The notes under the pieces: generated by a model | What the model saw: the letters and a program-made list of their open reading frames with translations, nothing else | Database searches by the model: none | What the model was told of the DNA's origin: nothing | Shown here: piece after piece, positions 15,589 to 24,419 of the stretch | How positions within the stretch are numbered: the first letter of the stretch is position 1 | Layout of the letters: each line of letters begins with the position of its first letter | Position numbers and translations under genes: made by a program | Assembly (NCBI GenBank): GCA_034433305.1 | Contig: DAOUAM010000087.1 | Span: 50,097 to 114,096 of the forward strand | Origin: DAOUAM01 sp034433305 | GTDB lineage: Bacteria > Chloroflexota > Dehalococcoidia > Lucifugimonadales > DAOUAM01 | Direction: 5' to 3' | Length of the DNA stretch: 64,000 nt

Positions 15589-17736
15589 ATGGAATCTGAC
15601 AAGGCCACTGGACTGGCCTTCGTGTTGCCATGGCACCAGGCCCTTGCCCTGGCTGGACTGGTAGCTTTGCTGGCCCTGGTGTTCTGGCAGGCCATGAGCG
15701 TTGCCACAGCCGGGGGCACCGCACCTCCCCTGGATGATACATTTATCTACTTCCAGTACGCCAGGGCCATTGCCAGGGGAGAACCCTTCTCCTATACGCC
15801 TGGCGCACCGCTTACCATGGGCGCCACCAGCCTCCTCTATCCCTTCCTGCTGGCCCCCGCCTTTCTGCTGGGCCTGGACGACGCCGGCGCGCTGGTGTAC
15901 GGCTACGCGCTGAACGCCGCCCTGCTGCTGGCCTCCGCTTTCGGAGTCTACTTCTTGGCGACCAGCCTTGTCGGTCGGAAGCTGGCGCTTGTAGCCGTAC
16001 TCCTCACCCTTCTGTGCGGGCCTGTCCTGTGGGGCTTCTTCAGCATGATGGAGATCGGCCTCTTCTCCGCCGTGCTGCTGCTCACATGCTGCTTCCTGGT
16101 GGCTGAGGGGCGCTCCCCCGTTCCATGGAAGGCCCTGGCCGCAAGCTCGCTGCTGCCTTTTTGCAGGCCGGAAGGGGTGTTCATGGCAGTGCTGGTGGTG
16201 CTGCTGGTCGCGGCACGGCAGGCCCCGGCGGTCCTGCGGGAGGCCCGCTGGCTGTTGCACAGGCCATCCAGCCAGCGGGCGCTGGCAGTGGGCGGTGCCT
16301 CAGATGGCGAGCTGGCATGGCTGCGGCCAGCCAGCGTTGTAATGGTGCTGCTCCCTGTGCTGGCGTCGCTGGGCATGTTGCTCACCGTCAGGGCGACCAC
16401 AGGCACCTTCCTCATGAACACCATTTTGAGCAAGAGCATCCAGTTTACACCCCAGGCCACATGGTTCGACAAGGCCGGCTGGGTCTTCCAGAACGCATCC
16501 AGGTTGCTCCAGGACCCCTTTGGGCTGCTGCCCACCTATGTGCCCATTGTGCTGCTACCTATCATCGGCCTGGGGCTGGCAGGGCTCATCAGCAGCGAGG
16601 TCAGGCAACGCACCCCTGGACTGGGAATGCTAGCGGCGGCCATGTTCGTCATCGCCGCCATGGCCGCGGGCCAGTCCACCAGCGCCCATGCCCATCACTA
16701 CAGGTACATCATGGCTTTCTATCCTTTAGGCATGGTATTTGCCGTGCTGGGGATACGGGAGGTAGGACAACTGGGCGCCAGAAGCACAGGCCTGACGGCC
16801 GGCCTGGCGGCGCTGGTGCTGGTGCTCACGATGGTGAACCTGCCAAGGTGGGTGCAGATATACGCCGAGAACTCCAGCGACATCTATCACCAGCAGACCT
16901 TTGTCTCACGCTGGATCAACGAGAACATACCACCCGGCAGCATAGTAGCTTTGAACGATGCAGGCGCCATCGCATACTACGGCGGCCACCCTGTTTACGA
17001 CCTGGTGGGACTGGTGACCAATGGCGCGTCCATTCCCTACCGCTACGGCACCGGCGCGGTCTTCGAGCGCATAATGCGCCTGCCTCCATCGCACCGGCCA
17101 GACTACTTTGCCATTTTCCCCAACTGGTTCGGGCTACCCTGGGGCGAGACCTTCAGGGAGATTTTCCGGATGCAACTGCGAAAGACCTCCATTACAGGGG
17201 GAGACACCATAGTTATCTACTATGTGGACTACACCGCCGCCGAGCGTAGCTCCAGGCCCAGTGGCGACCACACTGAAGGCGGGGAGTGGGCCCTGGTGGA
17301 CACCCTGAACATTTCAGACCTGCAGGACGAGGCCAGCCATGACTACCGCCTCATAGACCTCGTGCCCAGAGGGCCGGGCGAGCTGACTGTCCTGCGTGAG
17401 TACAGGCCGGTGGGAGGCCCTGACGTTGCAATCCTGGACGGCGGCCGGACGGTGTTGGGGCTGGAGGAGTTCAGGGTCCGCACCGTGGGTGGCAAAGACC
17501 TCAAGCTGGTCATGCGCACCGACGCCTTCTTTGACACAAGCCTGAGAGTCTTCGCCAATAACCAGTTCGCTGGCACATGGGACTATGGTGTGCAGCGCGA
17601 CGCGTGGGTCGAGCCCGTGTTCATCATCCCTGGCAGCCTGGTAAGCAACGGTTCCACCAGGATAAGGCTTGTGCTCGATAGCAAGACTGGGGAAGACTAT
17701 GCACCCTTCCACTACTGGTTTTACCAGCCCCGATAA
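15589..17736 (+). CDS. GT-C-type polytopic membrane glycosyltransferase-like protein
   Basis: 715 residues. The first two thirds are a series of hydrophobic segments (first at about 18-37, then many between 85 and 430). The GT-C acidic motif is in the first external loop: PPLDDTFIYFQYARAIARG, with D49-D50. After about residue 440 it is soluble and rich in beta strands, ending in a jelly-roll-like segment (KDLKLVMRTDAFF, NGSTRIRLVLDS). GT-C enzymes transfer sugars from lipid-phosphate donors on the outer face of the membrane. GGGAGAGAG precedes the ATG. Donor and acceptor are unknown. A second GT-C gene follows after a long palindrome. Confidence 0.8.
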   Translation: MESDKATGLAFVLPWHQALALAGLVALLALVFWQAMSVATAGGTAPPLDDTFIYFQYARAIARGEPFSYTPGAPLTMGATSLLYPFLLAPAFLLGLDDAGALVYGYALNAALLLASAFGVYFLATSLVGRKLALVAVLLTLLCGPVLWGFFSMMEIGLFSAVLLLTCCFLVAEGRSPVPWKALAASSLLPFCRPEGVFMAVLVVLLVAARQAPAVLREARWLLHRPSSQRALAVGGASDGELAWLRPASVVMVLLPVLASLGMLLTVRATTGTFLMNTILSKSIQFTPQATWFDKAGWVFQNASRLLQDPFGLLPTYVPIVLLPIIGLGLAGLISSEVRQRTPGLGMLAAAMFVIAAMAAGQSTSAHAHHYRYIMAFYPLGMVFAVLGIREVGQLGARSTGLTAGLAALVLVLTMVNLPRWVQIYAENSSDIYHQQTFVSRWINENIPPGSIVALNDAGAIAYYGGHPVYDLVGLVTNGASIPYRYGTGAVFERIMRLPPSHRPDYFAIFPNWFGLPWGETFREIFRMQLRKTSITGGDTIVIYYVDYTAAERSSRPSGDHTEGGEWALVDTLNISDLQDEASHDYRLIDLVPRGPGELTVLREYRPVGGPDVAILDGGRTVLGLEEFRVRTVGGKDLKLVMRTDAFFDTSLRVFANNQFAGTWDYGVQRDAWVEPVFIIPGSLVSNGSTRIRLVLDSKTGEDYAPFHYWFYQPR

Positions 17737-17813
17737 GCAGGCAACGGCGCGGGCCGTATTCGTCGTCTTGCGGCAACTCCGTGTAATACCAGGCCGTATG
17801 ATAGTGCCATGAG

Positions 17814-17876
17814 TTCGTAGGGGCAGGCCCTGTGCATGCCCAAGTCCTGGGCAGGTACAGGGCCTGCCCCTACGAA
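17814..17876. repeat. long inverted repeat, 28-base arms
   Basis: Arms 17814-17841 and 17849-17876 match as reverse complements at 26 of 28 positions, around a 7-base loop AAGTCCT. The arm starts TTCGTAGGGGCAGGCCCTGT. It lies between two GT-C genes and overlaps the extended open frame of the second, which argues for the downstream start there. It could act as a transcription terminator or be a small non-autonomous mobile repeat. Confidence 0.8.
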
Positions 17877-17916
17877 TTACGGCGTTGTCACACAGGAACG
17901 ATACAAGGCATGGCAG

Positions 17917-19536
17917 ATGAGACTACCAATGAAACTGGACAGACGCGCACGAGGGGATGAAGCGCCCACTCCAGCCCCGGCGTTCCCTTCGCCGCTACGC
18001 GCACGGGATGCTGCCCTTCGCATCAGGTCACTTTCTCCAGTGGCCTCTCGCTGGGCAGTCTTCGCGCCTCTGGGCATCGCGGTACTGCTGGCGGTCACAT
18101 TCACTGTCAGCTACGTAGCCATAGCCATTGCTCGCATCGGTTATCCCTTCGAGCTCGAATGGATGGAAGGTGGCACCGTAGACCACGTCAGAAGAGTGCT
18201 GGAGGGAAAGCCCCTCTATACCGGGCCATCCCTGGAGTTTGTGCCCTATATTTATCAGCCTCTCTACTTCTATGTCTCCGCCCTGTTCTCCAGGGTGACA
18301 GGTGAGGGTTTTGCACCTCTGCGGCTGGTGTCGCTCCTGTCATCCCTGGGTTCCTTCACCTTGATTTATCTCTTCATCAACCGCGAGACGCGTAACCGTG
18401 TGGCGGCGTTGCTGGGCATGGGCCTCTTCGCAGCCACATTTGAGCTAGGAGGCGCATGGTTCGACCTGGCCCGGGTGGACTCCCTGTTCCTCTTCCTCCT
18501 GCTGGCAGGCGCATACCTGCTCCGCCACGGGGGCTCGCCCATCACCTGCGTCGCGGCAGGCCTGTTGCTGTCCCTCTCGTACTTCACGAAGCAGTCAGCG
18601 CTGCTTGTGGCCCTGCCTCTTGTGGCCTGGTCACTGGCATTCCAGGGGAAAAGGGGCGCACCGCTGGCGGCAACTGTGGCCGTCTTCGTTGGCGGCGGGA
18701 CGGTGCTCCTGAACGCCATCCATGGTGGCTGGTACAACTACTACGTTTACGTGCTGCCCCAACAGCACGACATTGTCAAGGGACTGCTGTTGGGCTTCTG
18801 GGCCGATGACCTGCTGAGGCCCCTGCCCATTGCCATAGCCCTGGCCCTCTTCTACGTCGTAGCACAAGTGGCCTCACCCGATAGAAAGGGGCTGGCATTC
18901 TATGCCCTGCTGGCCGGTGGGCTGATTGGTGGCGCCTGGCTCTCCCGCCTGCACTCAGGTGGCTGGCTGAACGTTCTCGTACCAGCATACGCTGGCATTG
19001 CGTTGCTCTTCGGCCTGGGGACTGGCGCTTTCTGGCACCTGCTGAGGAGCAAAGCACCCTCGGTGGTCGGGCCTGGCCTGGCATTGATAGGCATTGCCGC
19101 GACAGTGCAGTTCGCCGGCCTGATATATGACCCTGCAAACTATGTGCCCAACGCAGCAGACAGAGAGGCTGGCCAGCAGCTCATGGCCTTAGTCGGGTCA
19201 GTTGATGGGGACGTCTTCATGCCGGACCACGGCTATCTTTCCAGCCGTGTGGGAAAGAAGACTTACGCACACAGCATGGCGATCAGCGACATACTGCGAG
19301 GCGATGACAGCGCTATAAAGTCCCGGCTGATAATGGAGATACGCCGGGCTATCCAGCAAAGGCAGTTCGGCGCCATCATCCTGGACGGCCCCTTGCAGGA
19401 CTACTCCTACTTCGCTGGCGATATTGAACAGGGCTATCAGCTTCAGGGCCAGGTATTCCCTGACGACTCCGTATTCTGGCCTGTCACGGGGCTTCGGACC
19501 AGGCCCCAGCAGGTCTACACTCCCAGGCAGCCGTGA
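17917..19536 (+). CDS. GT-C-type polytopic membrane glycosyltransferase-like protein
   Basis: 539 residues from the ATG at 17917, which has AAGG eight bases upstream. The frame is open further upstream (to 17836), but that part lies in a palindrome and is not a natural N-terminus. A membrane segment at about 48-72 is followed by an external loop with acidic residues FELEWMEGGTVDHVRR, a GT-C-like arrangement, then about ten hydrophobic segments (FTLIYLFINRE, LFLFLLLAGAYLL and so on). The C-terminal 110 residues are soluble. It resembles ArnT/PMT-like and DUF2029-like enzymes in plan only. It probably acts with the preceding GT-C protein in surface glycan building. Confidence 0.75.
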   Translation: MRLPMKLDRRARGDEAPTPAPAFPSPLRARDAALRIRSLSPVASRWAVFAPLGIAVLLAVTFTVSYVAIAIARIGYPFELEWMEGGTVDHVRRVLEGKPLYTGPSLEFVPYIYQPLYFYVSALFSRVTGEGFAPLRLVSLLSSLGSFTLIYLFINRETRNRVAALLGMGLFAATFELGGAWFDLARVDSLFLFLLLAGAYLLRHGGSPITCVAAGLLLSLSYFTKQSALLVALPLVAWSLAFQGKRGAPLAATVAVFVGGGTVLLNAIHGGWYNYYVYVLPQQHDIVKGLLLGFWADDLLRPLPIAIALALFYVVAQVASPDRKGLAFYALLAGGLIGGAWLSRLHSGGWLNVLVPAYAGIALLFGLGTGAFWHLLRSKAPSVVGPGLALIGIAATVQFAGLIYDPANYVPNAADREAGQQLMALVGSVDGDVFMPDHGYLSSRVGKKTYAHSMAISDILRGDDSAIKSRLIMEIRRAIQQRQFGAIILDGPLQDYSYFAGDIEQGYQLQGQVFPDDSVFWPVTGLRTRPQQVYTPRQP

Positions 19537-19650
19537 CCCTGCTGCTTCCGCTGCCATTGCGGCGCCGGCGAGTGCTCGCCGTCCCGCCCCGCCGCGTGAG
19601 GCAGGCGTTCGTTCCGCGCGGCCGGGCGGCACAAACATGCCGAGGCGTCT

Positions 19651-19752
19651 GGGTGGAGCGAGCAGGCTATGCCTCACGGTGTCGCCCAGGCTTGCACCGT
19701 GCCACACAGGCTGGCGTCGGAGGAATGCATGCCCCGGTCAGCGCCAGGGGGC
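19651..19752 (-). repeat. dispersed intergenic repeat, copy C
   Basis: Read on the minus strand, this stretch aligns with 23128-23228 and 32472-32563. Shared blocks include GCCAGCCTGT.TGGC..GGTG, AAGCCTGGGC, TGTGAGGC or CGTGAGGC, and GCTCCACCCAG. It fills much of the 267-base gap between the GT-C and aldolase genes. No open frame is conserved among the copies. Confidence 0.65.
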
Positions 19753-19803
19753 CACCCTCAGGCCAGGCCCAGGAGCGGCAACAGGCACCGCCAGAGACCA
19801 ACG

Positions 19804-20586
19804 TTAATGGCTGCTGGCTACTGGCACGCCCTCCAGCATGCCCGCGGCGTGCATCGCCTCCCACTCGTCCATGAACGTCTTGTTCCAGGTGTTAGTGAGC
19901 GGATGGGATAGCATATCGCGGAATACGGGCCAGAAGATGACAATTTCATCGGCCCCGTCCCGTAGCGCCGCATAGGCAGTCTCCACCGACCGCACCAGCG
20001 CGGCCATGATGAGGGGCCGACGCTCCCAGCCACTGAACATCTGGACGCACTCGCGCACTAGCTTCGTGTAGTCGCCGCCCATCTCCTTGACTGGCTCGCA
20101 GAAGGGCAAGATATGGTGCGCTCCTGCCTCGGCCACAGCGGCGGCCTGTGCCAGAGAGAAGACAGTGGTGCAGAAGGTCTCCACGCCCTCCTCTGCCAGC
20201 GCCCTGAAGGCTCCCAGGGCATAGGTGGTGCAGGGAATCTTCAGCATGACGCGCTCGGACATGGCAGTGAAGTACCGCCCCACCTGCAGCAGCTCCTGGG
20301 TGGAGCGCCCGTCTATCTCGACCACTACCGGCTTGTCAGTGATGTCCAGGTAGCGCCGGACCACATGGGAGATGTGGCCGTACTTCTTGACCATCTGATT
20401 GAGCACCACTGTGTTGGTCACAATGCCGGCAACCCCGCAGTCCATCCACTCCTTCAGGTCGGCAGGGTCTCCGGCGAGCCATATGGCTGGCCCGCGTCCA
20501 TGGCGCCGGGCCTGCACGGCCGGGCCGGCAGCGGGCTCATCTTCCTTCACCAGCAGCCGTGACTGGGACCGCTTATCTCGTTCCAT
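19804..20586 (-). CDS. transaldolase-family aldolase
   Basis: 260 residues from the ATG at 20586 (GGAGG upstream); the longer frame to 20637 has no RBS. It is a small transaldolase/fructose-6-phosphate-aldolase-type barrel: GIVTNTVVL in place of GVTTNPSL, VVVEIDG, VMLKIPCT with the Schiff-base Lys116, and CTTVFSLAQAAAVAEAGAHHILPF. It forms or breaks carbon-carbon bonds of phosphorylated sugars through an imine. It could be the aldolase of the sugar-acid pathway encoded at 21.9-27.2 kb, but it is separated from that cluster, so this is a guess. It is divergent from the LOG-family gene. Confidence 0.88.
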   Translation of the reverse strand: MERDKRSQSRLLVKEDEPAAGPAVQARRHGRGPAIWLAGDPADLKEWMDCGVAGIVTNTVVLNQMVKKYGHISHVVRRYLDITDKPVVVEIDGRSTQELLQVGRYFTAMSERVMLKIPCTTYALGAFRALAEEGVETFCTTVFSLAQAAAVAEAGAHHILPFCEPVKEMGGDYTKLVRECVQMFSGWERRPLIMAALVRSVETAYAALRDGADEIVIFWPVFRDMLSHPLTNTWNKTFMDEWEAMHAAGMLEGVPVASSH

Positions 20587-20742
20587 TGCTTGCTCCCTCC
20601 AGCATGGACTAACCTGGTAGCCAGCGCATCCCGGCATTCGTTACCGTGTAGTCTAGGGTCAGGCCAGAGGCGTGTCAACGACTGAGGACTGTGTTGTAGA
20701 ATAGGACTGAGGCCGCCGACGGTGGCCCCGGGATAGTGCAGT

Positions 20743-21810
20743 ATGCCTGAAATGAAGCTGGAAACGACAGAGGACGTACTGAGGGAAGTCTCCGCCATCT
20801 TCGAGACCTCGGACGCCAGCCTGAGGGTGAGGCTCTACCGGGAACTCCTGTTCAACGCCCTCAAGTGCAAGCGGGACGAACTGGATACTCTGGACCTCAA
20901 GGTTATCAGCCGCGCTATGGCCGAATTCCGCCATGCGGCCCGCGTGTTCAAGCCCTTCCGGCACATCCGCAAGATTTCTATCTTCGGCTCGGCGCGGGTG
21001 CCGGAGAGTGACCCCTACTTTCAGATGGCCGTGGACTTCGCCAGGGGCATGGCCGCGGAAGGCTTCATGGTGATTACGGGCGCGGCCTCGGGCATTATGC
21101 GCGCCGGCAACCTGGGCGCCGGCGCCGACCGGAGCTTCGGCGTCAATATCCTCCTGCCCTTCGAGCAGGCGCCCAATGAGGTCATGCTGGACCACCCCAA
21201 CCTGATCACCTTCAGGTACTTCTTCACCCGCAAGCTCTTCTTTGTCATGGAGGCCCATGCGGTGGCGCTGTTCCCCGGCGGCTTCGGGACACAGGACGAG
21301 GGCTTCGAGACCCTGACCCTGCTTCAGACCGGCAAGGCACCGCCCATGCCCCTGGTGCTCATGGAGCAGCCTGGCGACGACTATTGGGAGACCTGGAGCG
21401 GCTTCATCCAGCGCCAGATGCTGGCCCGGGGCTACGTCTCTCCCGAGGACCTGTCGCTGTACAGGGTAGTCCACTCCGTGCAGGAGGGCGTGGAGTGGAC
21501 CAGGCGCTTCTACTCCACCTATCACTCGCTACGTCAGGTCAGGGACAGGCTGGTGCTGCGGCTGGAGCGGGAGCTGGATGACGACCAGGTGGAGGAGCTG
21601 AACTCCCTGTTCAGCGACCTGGTCAGCACGGGCCGTATCGAGAAGACGCCGGCCCTGCCGGCCGAGGCCGACGAGCCGGAGCTACTCTCCAAGCCCAGAA
21701 TTGCCTTCGCTTACAACCATCGCAGTGCCAGCAGGCTTCACCAGATGGTCCACGCCATCAACGACATGGGTATGAAGCACGCCCGCGATGGCGCCACGCC
21801 CGGCCAGTAG
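20743..21810 (+). CDS. LOG-family protein (lysine decarboxylase-like nucleotide phosphoribohydrolase)
   Basis: 355 residues, longer than plain LOG proteins (about 190). The Rossmann-like core has ISIFGSARVPES (79-90), ITGAASGIMRAGNLGA (111-126) and the signature PGGFGTQDE (178-186), which binds the phosphoribose. LOG enzymes cleave nucleoside 5'-monophosphates such as cytokinin nucleotides to base and ribose 5-phosphate. There is an N-terminal helical extension of about 70 residues and a C-terminal extension of about 100, ending NHRSASRLHQMVHAINDMG; both are uncharacterised to me. Upstream lies a TAGAAT-like box at 20697 without a clear -35. Confidence 0.88.
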   Translation: MPEMKLETTEDVLREVSAIFETSDASLRVRLYRELLFNALKCKRDELDTLDLKVISRAMAEFRHAARVFKPFRHIRKISIFGSARVPESDPYFQMAVDFARGMAAEGFMVITGAASGIMRAGNLGAGADRSFGVNILLPFEQAPNEVMLDHPNLITFRYFFTRKLFFVMEAHAVALFPGGFGTQDEGFETLTLLQTGKAPPMPLVLMEQPGDDYWETWSGFIQRQMLARGYVSPEDLSLYRVVHSVQEGVEWTRRFYSTYHSLRQVRDRLVLRLERELDDDQVEELNSLFSDLVSTGRIEKTPALPAEADEPELLSKPRIAFAYNHRSASRLHQMVHAINDMGMKHARDGATPGQ

Positions 21811-21845
21811 CGCAACCCCTGCTTGCATATTTGCCACGGCTGGCG

Positions 21846-21870
21846 CAGAATTTGGGCTGGCCCAATTCTG
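21846..21870. promoter_or_regulatory. palindrome upstream of the dehydratase gene, candidate operator
   Basis: CAGAATTTGGGC TG GCCCAATTCTG is a dyad with one unpaired T; the core TTGGGC-TG-GCCCAA (21852-21865) is perfect. It ends 22 bases before the ATG at 21893, a plausible place for repressor binding or a leader hairpin. Confidence 0.45.
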
Positions 21871-21892
21871 GAACTGGCGAGGTTGTGCATTC

Positions 21893-23059
21893 ATGAAGAT
21901 CAAGGAGATCAAGGCTGCCGCCATCAAGCTGCCGGAGCCGCGCGCGCGGACGAAGCCACGCAGGCCGTCCTGGGCCGAAAACGCTGAGGTGGCAAACCCT
22001 GTTTCGCGCTATCCCAAGTACAAGCCCCTGCGTCGCCTGTGGCGTCCTCCCTGGCAGCAGGTGGCCTGCGTGGTGACCGCCGAGGATGGCACCTGGGGCC
22101 TTGGCATTACCAGCTATAGCTCTCCGGTGGCGGCCATCGTCAACGAGCACCTGGCCCCTCTACTGGTGGGCGAGGAGTGCCTGGCGACCGAAAAGCTCTG
22201 GGACATGATGTTCCGCATGACGTCGCCCTATAGCGCCTCCGGCCTGGCCAGCTACGCCATCAGCGCCGTGGACCTGGCCCTCTGGGACCTCAAAGGCAAG
22301 CTCCTCAACAAGCCGGTGTATGAGCTACTGGGCGGTCCGGCCCGCGACCGCATCTTCTGCTACGCCACGGGCAACGACACCGACTGGTATATGGAGTTGG
22401 GCTTCAAGGCCACCAAGCTGGCATGTCCCTACGGCCCGGCGGACGGCCTGGACGCCCTGGTCAAGAACGAGGAGCTGGTCGCCAGGACCCGCGAGCTTAT
22501 CGGGCCAAACGTGGAGCTGATGCTGGACTGCTGGATGGCCTTCGACCTGGAGTTCGCCGTGCGCCTGGGCGAGCGGCTGCGCCCCTATAACCTGAAGTGG
22601 ATGGAGGACTGCCTGATACCCGAGGACTTCCAGGGCTTCGTGGAGATGCGCAGGCGGCTGCCCTGGCAGACGCTGGCTACCGGCGAACACTGGTACACCA
22701 TGCTGCCTTTCTTCTTCGCCGCCAGCCAGCACGTGGTCGACATACTGCAACCTGACATCCAGTGGGTCGGCGGGGTGACGGCCACCGTCAAGGTCTGCCA
22801 TATCGCCGAGGCCGCCGGGATGTCCGTCATTCCCCATGGCGGCATGAACGACGCCTACGGCCAGCACGTGTGCTATGCCATGCCCAGCATCCCATGGGGC
22901 GAGTGCTTCGTGGGCACTCCACCAGGCGTCCCCCTGAGCGAAGGCGGACGCAGCACGCCAGGCATGGCGCTGCCGGAGAAAGGCTACCTTCGCCCCAGCG
23001 ACGCGCCCGGCTTCGGCATCGAGCTTACTCGCGAGGCACTGGAGAAGGCAGCGGTGTAA
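21893..23059 (+). CDS. enolase-superfamily sugar-acid dehydratase (L-rhamnonate dehydratase-like)
   Basis: 388 residues from the ATG at 21893, beginning MKIKEIKAAAIKLP. Mandelate racemase/muconate lactonizing enzyme fold: metal ligands Asp212 (LMLDCWM), Glu238 (WMEDC) and Glu265 (ATGEHW), and the acid/base His315 (VIPHGG). Their spacing resembles that of L-rhamnonate dehydratase, as do LACPYGPADG and QPDIQWVGG. Expected reaction: dehydration of an aldonic acid to a 2-keto-3-deoxy acid. The nearby minus-strand operon encodes a lactonase and a 2-keto-3-deoxygluconate-type kinase, the steps before and after it. The exact sugar acid is not settled; other acid-sugar dehydratases of this superfamily are possible. 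Confidence 0.88.
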   Translation: MKIKEIKAAAIKLPEPRARTKPRRPSWAENAEVANPVSRYPKYKPLRRLWRPPWQQVACVVTAEDGTWGLGITSYSSPVAAIVNEHLAPLLVGEECLATEKLWDMMFRMTSPYSASGLASYAISAVDLALWDLKGKLLNKPVYELLGGPARDRIFCYATGNDTDWYMELGFKATKLACPYGPADGLDALVKNEELVARTRELIGPNVELMLDCWMAFDLEFAVRLGERLRPYNLKWMEDCLIPEDFQGFVEMRRRLPWQTLATGEHWYTMLPFFFAASQHVVDILQPDIQWVGGVTATVKVCHIAEAAGMSVIPHGGMNDAYGQHVCYAMPSIPWGECFVGTPPGVPLSEGGRSTPGMALPEKGYLRPSDAPGFGIELTREALEKAAV

Positions 23060-23127
23060 GGACCTCTGGCCAGGGGAGCCACTGCGTCACCTTTGTGCCT
23101 GAGGAAGGCGGTTGTGTCCTTATCCCC

Positions 23128-23228
23128 CGGCGGGCTGACAGGCCTGGGTATTTGCTTGCTGCCAGCCTGTATGGCCTGGTGAAAGCCTGGGCTGGCACTG
23201 TGAGGCGGGCCTGTCGGCTCCACCCAGC
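23128..23228 (+). repeat. dispersed intergenic repeat, copy A
   Basis: It aligns with 32472-32563 (same strand) and 19651-19752 (opposite strand). It begins GGCGGGCTGACAGG, continues GCCAGCCTGTATGGCC, AAGCCTGGGC and CACTGTGAGGC, and ends GGCTCCACCC. It lies between the convergent dehydratase and ketopantoate reductase-like genes. Confidence 0.65.
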
Positions 23229-23333
23229 AGGGAACAATCCCCCTGCTCCCCAGTGCCAGCACCAGGCTGCATGGCATGGGCGGTCTGCACACCCCTGGCG
23301 TGAAGCGCTCCAGAGGTGAACGCCTGCAAAGCG

Positions 23334-24359
23334 TTACACCAGGCCCTTGAGGTTGGAGAGCGACTGGGGCAACTGGCGGCCCTCGACCTGCTTGGTCAGC
23401 TTGACGACTGCCTCGTTGACCGGCGTGGGGATGCCTACGGCCCGGCCCTTCTCCACGACGTAGCCATTCAGGTAGTCCACCTCGGTCTTGCGGCCCTTCA
23501 TCACATCCTGCGCCAGCGAGGGCCTGCCTGTGCCGATCTGCCGGCTGCCTTCCATCAGGCGGCTCTCGACCTCTTCCAGCGTCGAGCCATCCCTGGTGGC
23601 GTCCACGAACATCTGGGCCGGTATGCCGCTTATGGGTTCGATGCTGACGCCCAGCGCGGTGCCAACCTGCACCAGCTCGGCGGCGATGCGGATGGATACC
23701 CGGCGCGCGTCGGTGTTCTCGCGCAACTCCGCCGACTTCAGGCCAGTAATGCCGGCGATGGCGTTGGCCATGCTGTTGACGGCCAGCTTGGACCACCGCT
23801 CCCCCCACAGGTTTGCCGTGGTCTTGGTGGTGCCCACGGCTCCCAGGACCTCGGCCATCTCCTTCAGCCTCGGCGTGACCATGCCAGTAGGCTCGCCCAG
23901 GGTGAAGGCAGGCCGGCTGGCGGGACTGGTGCGCAGGGCATGGCCGGCCTCGTACATGCCAGCGCCCAGGGTTATCACGCAGCCCATTTCCCTGGTCCAG
24001 CCCACCACGGCGGCGATCCTGTCATCGTTGATGCTGTTCTGCGCCGAGACGATAAAGCCCGTGGGCGACAGGTATGGCTGGATGAACCTCACCATCCAGT
24101 CGGTGTCGTAGGACTTCACCGCCAGGATGACCGTGTCGAACTGGGGCTGGGCCGCCGAGACGTCACAGAGGTGCAGCGCCGGCGGCTGTACTGTGAACTC
24201 CTCCTCCATGGAGGTGACCGTCAGCCCCTTGCTGCGGATGGCCTCGACGTTCTCCGGCCACTGGTCTATCACCGTGATGTCATGGCCGGCCCGCGCCAGG
24301 TAGCCGCTGATGACTCCGCCAATAGCCCCCGCGCCCAGGACAGCTATCTTCCTGGCCAT
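23334..24359 (-). CDS. ketopantoate reductase family (ApbA/PanE-like) oxidoreductase
   Basis: 341 residues. The N-terminal NAD(P)-binding fold has GAGAIGG (9-15), then LAVKSYDTD, and the C-terminal helical domain has the KLAVNSMANAIAGITG lysine/asparagine segment (W-x-K-L-x-x-N) and the KTEVDYLNGYVVEKG signature. PanE reduces 2-dehydropantoate to pantoate for CoA synthesis. Because the gene is last in an operon with a lactonase and a keto-deoxy-sugar kinase (60 bases after the kinase), it may instead reduce a related 2-keto acid. No other pantothenate gene is nearby. The family is secure, the substrate is not. Confidence 0.9.
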   Translation of the reverse strand: MARKIAVLGAGAIGGVISGYLARAGHDITVIDQWPENVEAIRSKGLTVTSMEEEFTVQPPALHLCDVSAAQPQFDTVILAVKSYDTDWMVRFIQPYLSPTGFIVSAQNSINDDRIAAVVGWTREMGCVITLGAGMYEAGHALRTSPASRPAFTLGEPTGMVTPRLKEMAEVLGAVGTTKTTANLWGERWSKLAVNSMANAIAGITGLKSAELRENTDARRVSIRIAAELVQVGTALGVSIEPISGIPAQMFVDATRDGSTLEEVESRLMEGSRQIGTGRPSLAQDVMKGRKTEVDYLNGYVVEKGRAVGIPTPVNEAVVKLTKQVEGRQLPQSLSNLKGLV

Positions 24360-24419
24360 GGCTGAATACCTCCTGGTGCTGAATAGTAACAGCGAGTGTA
24401 GCAGGGAGGGGTCAGCCCA

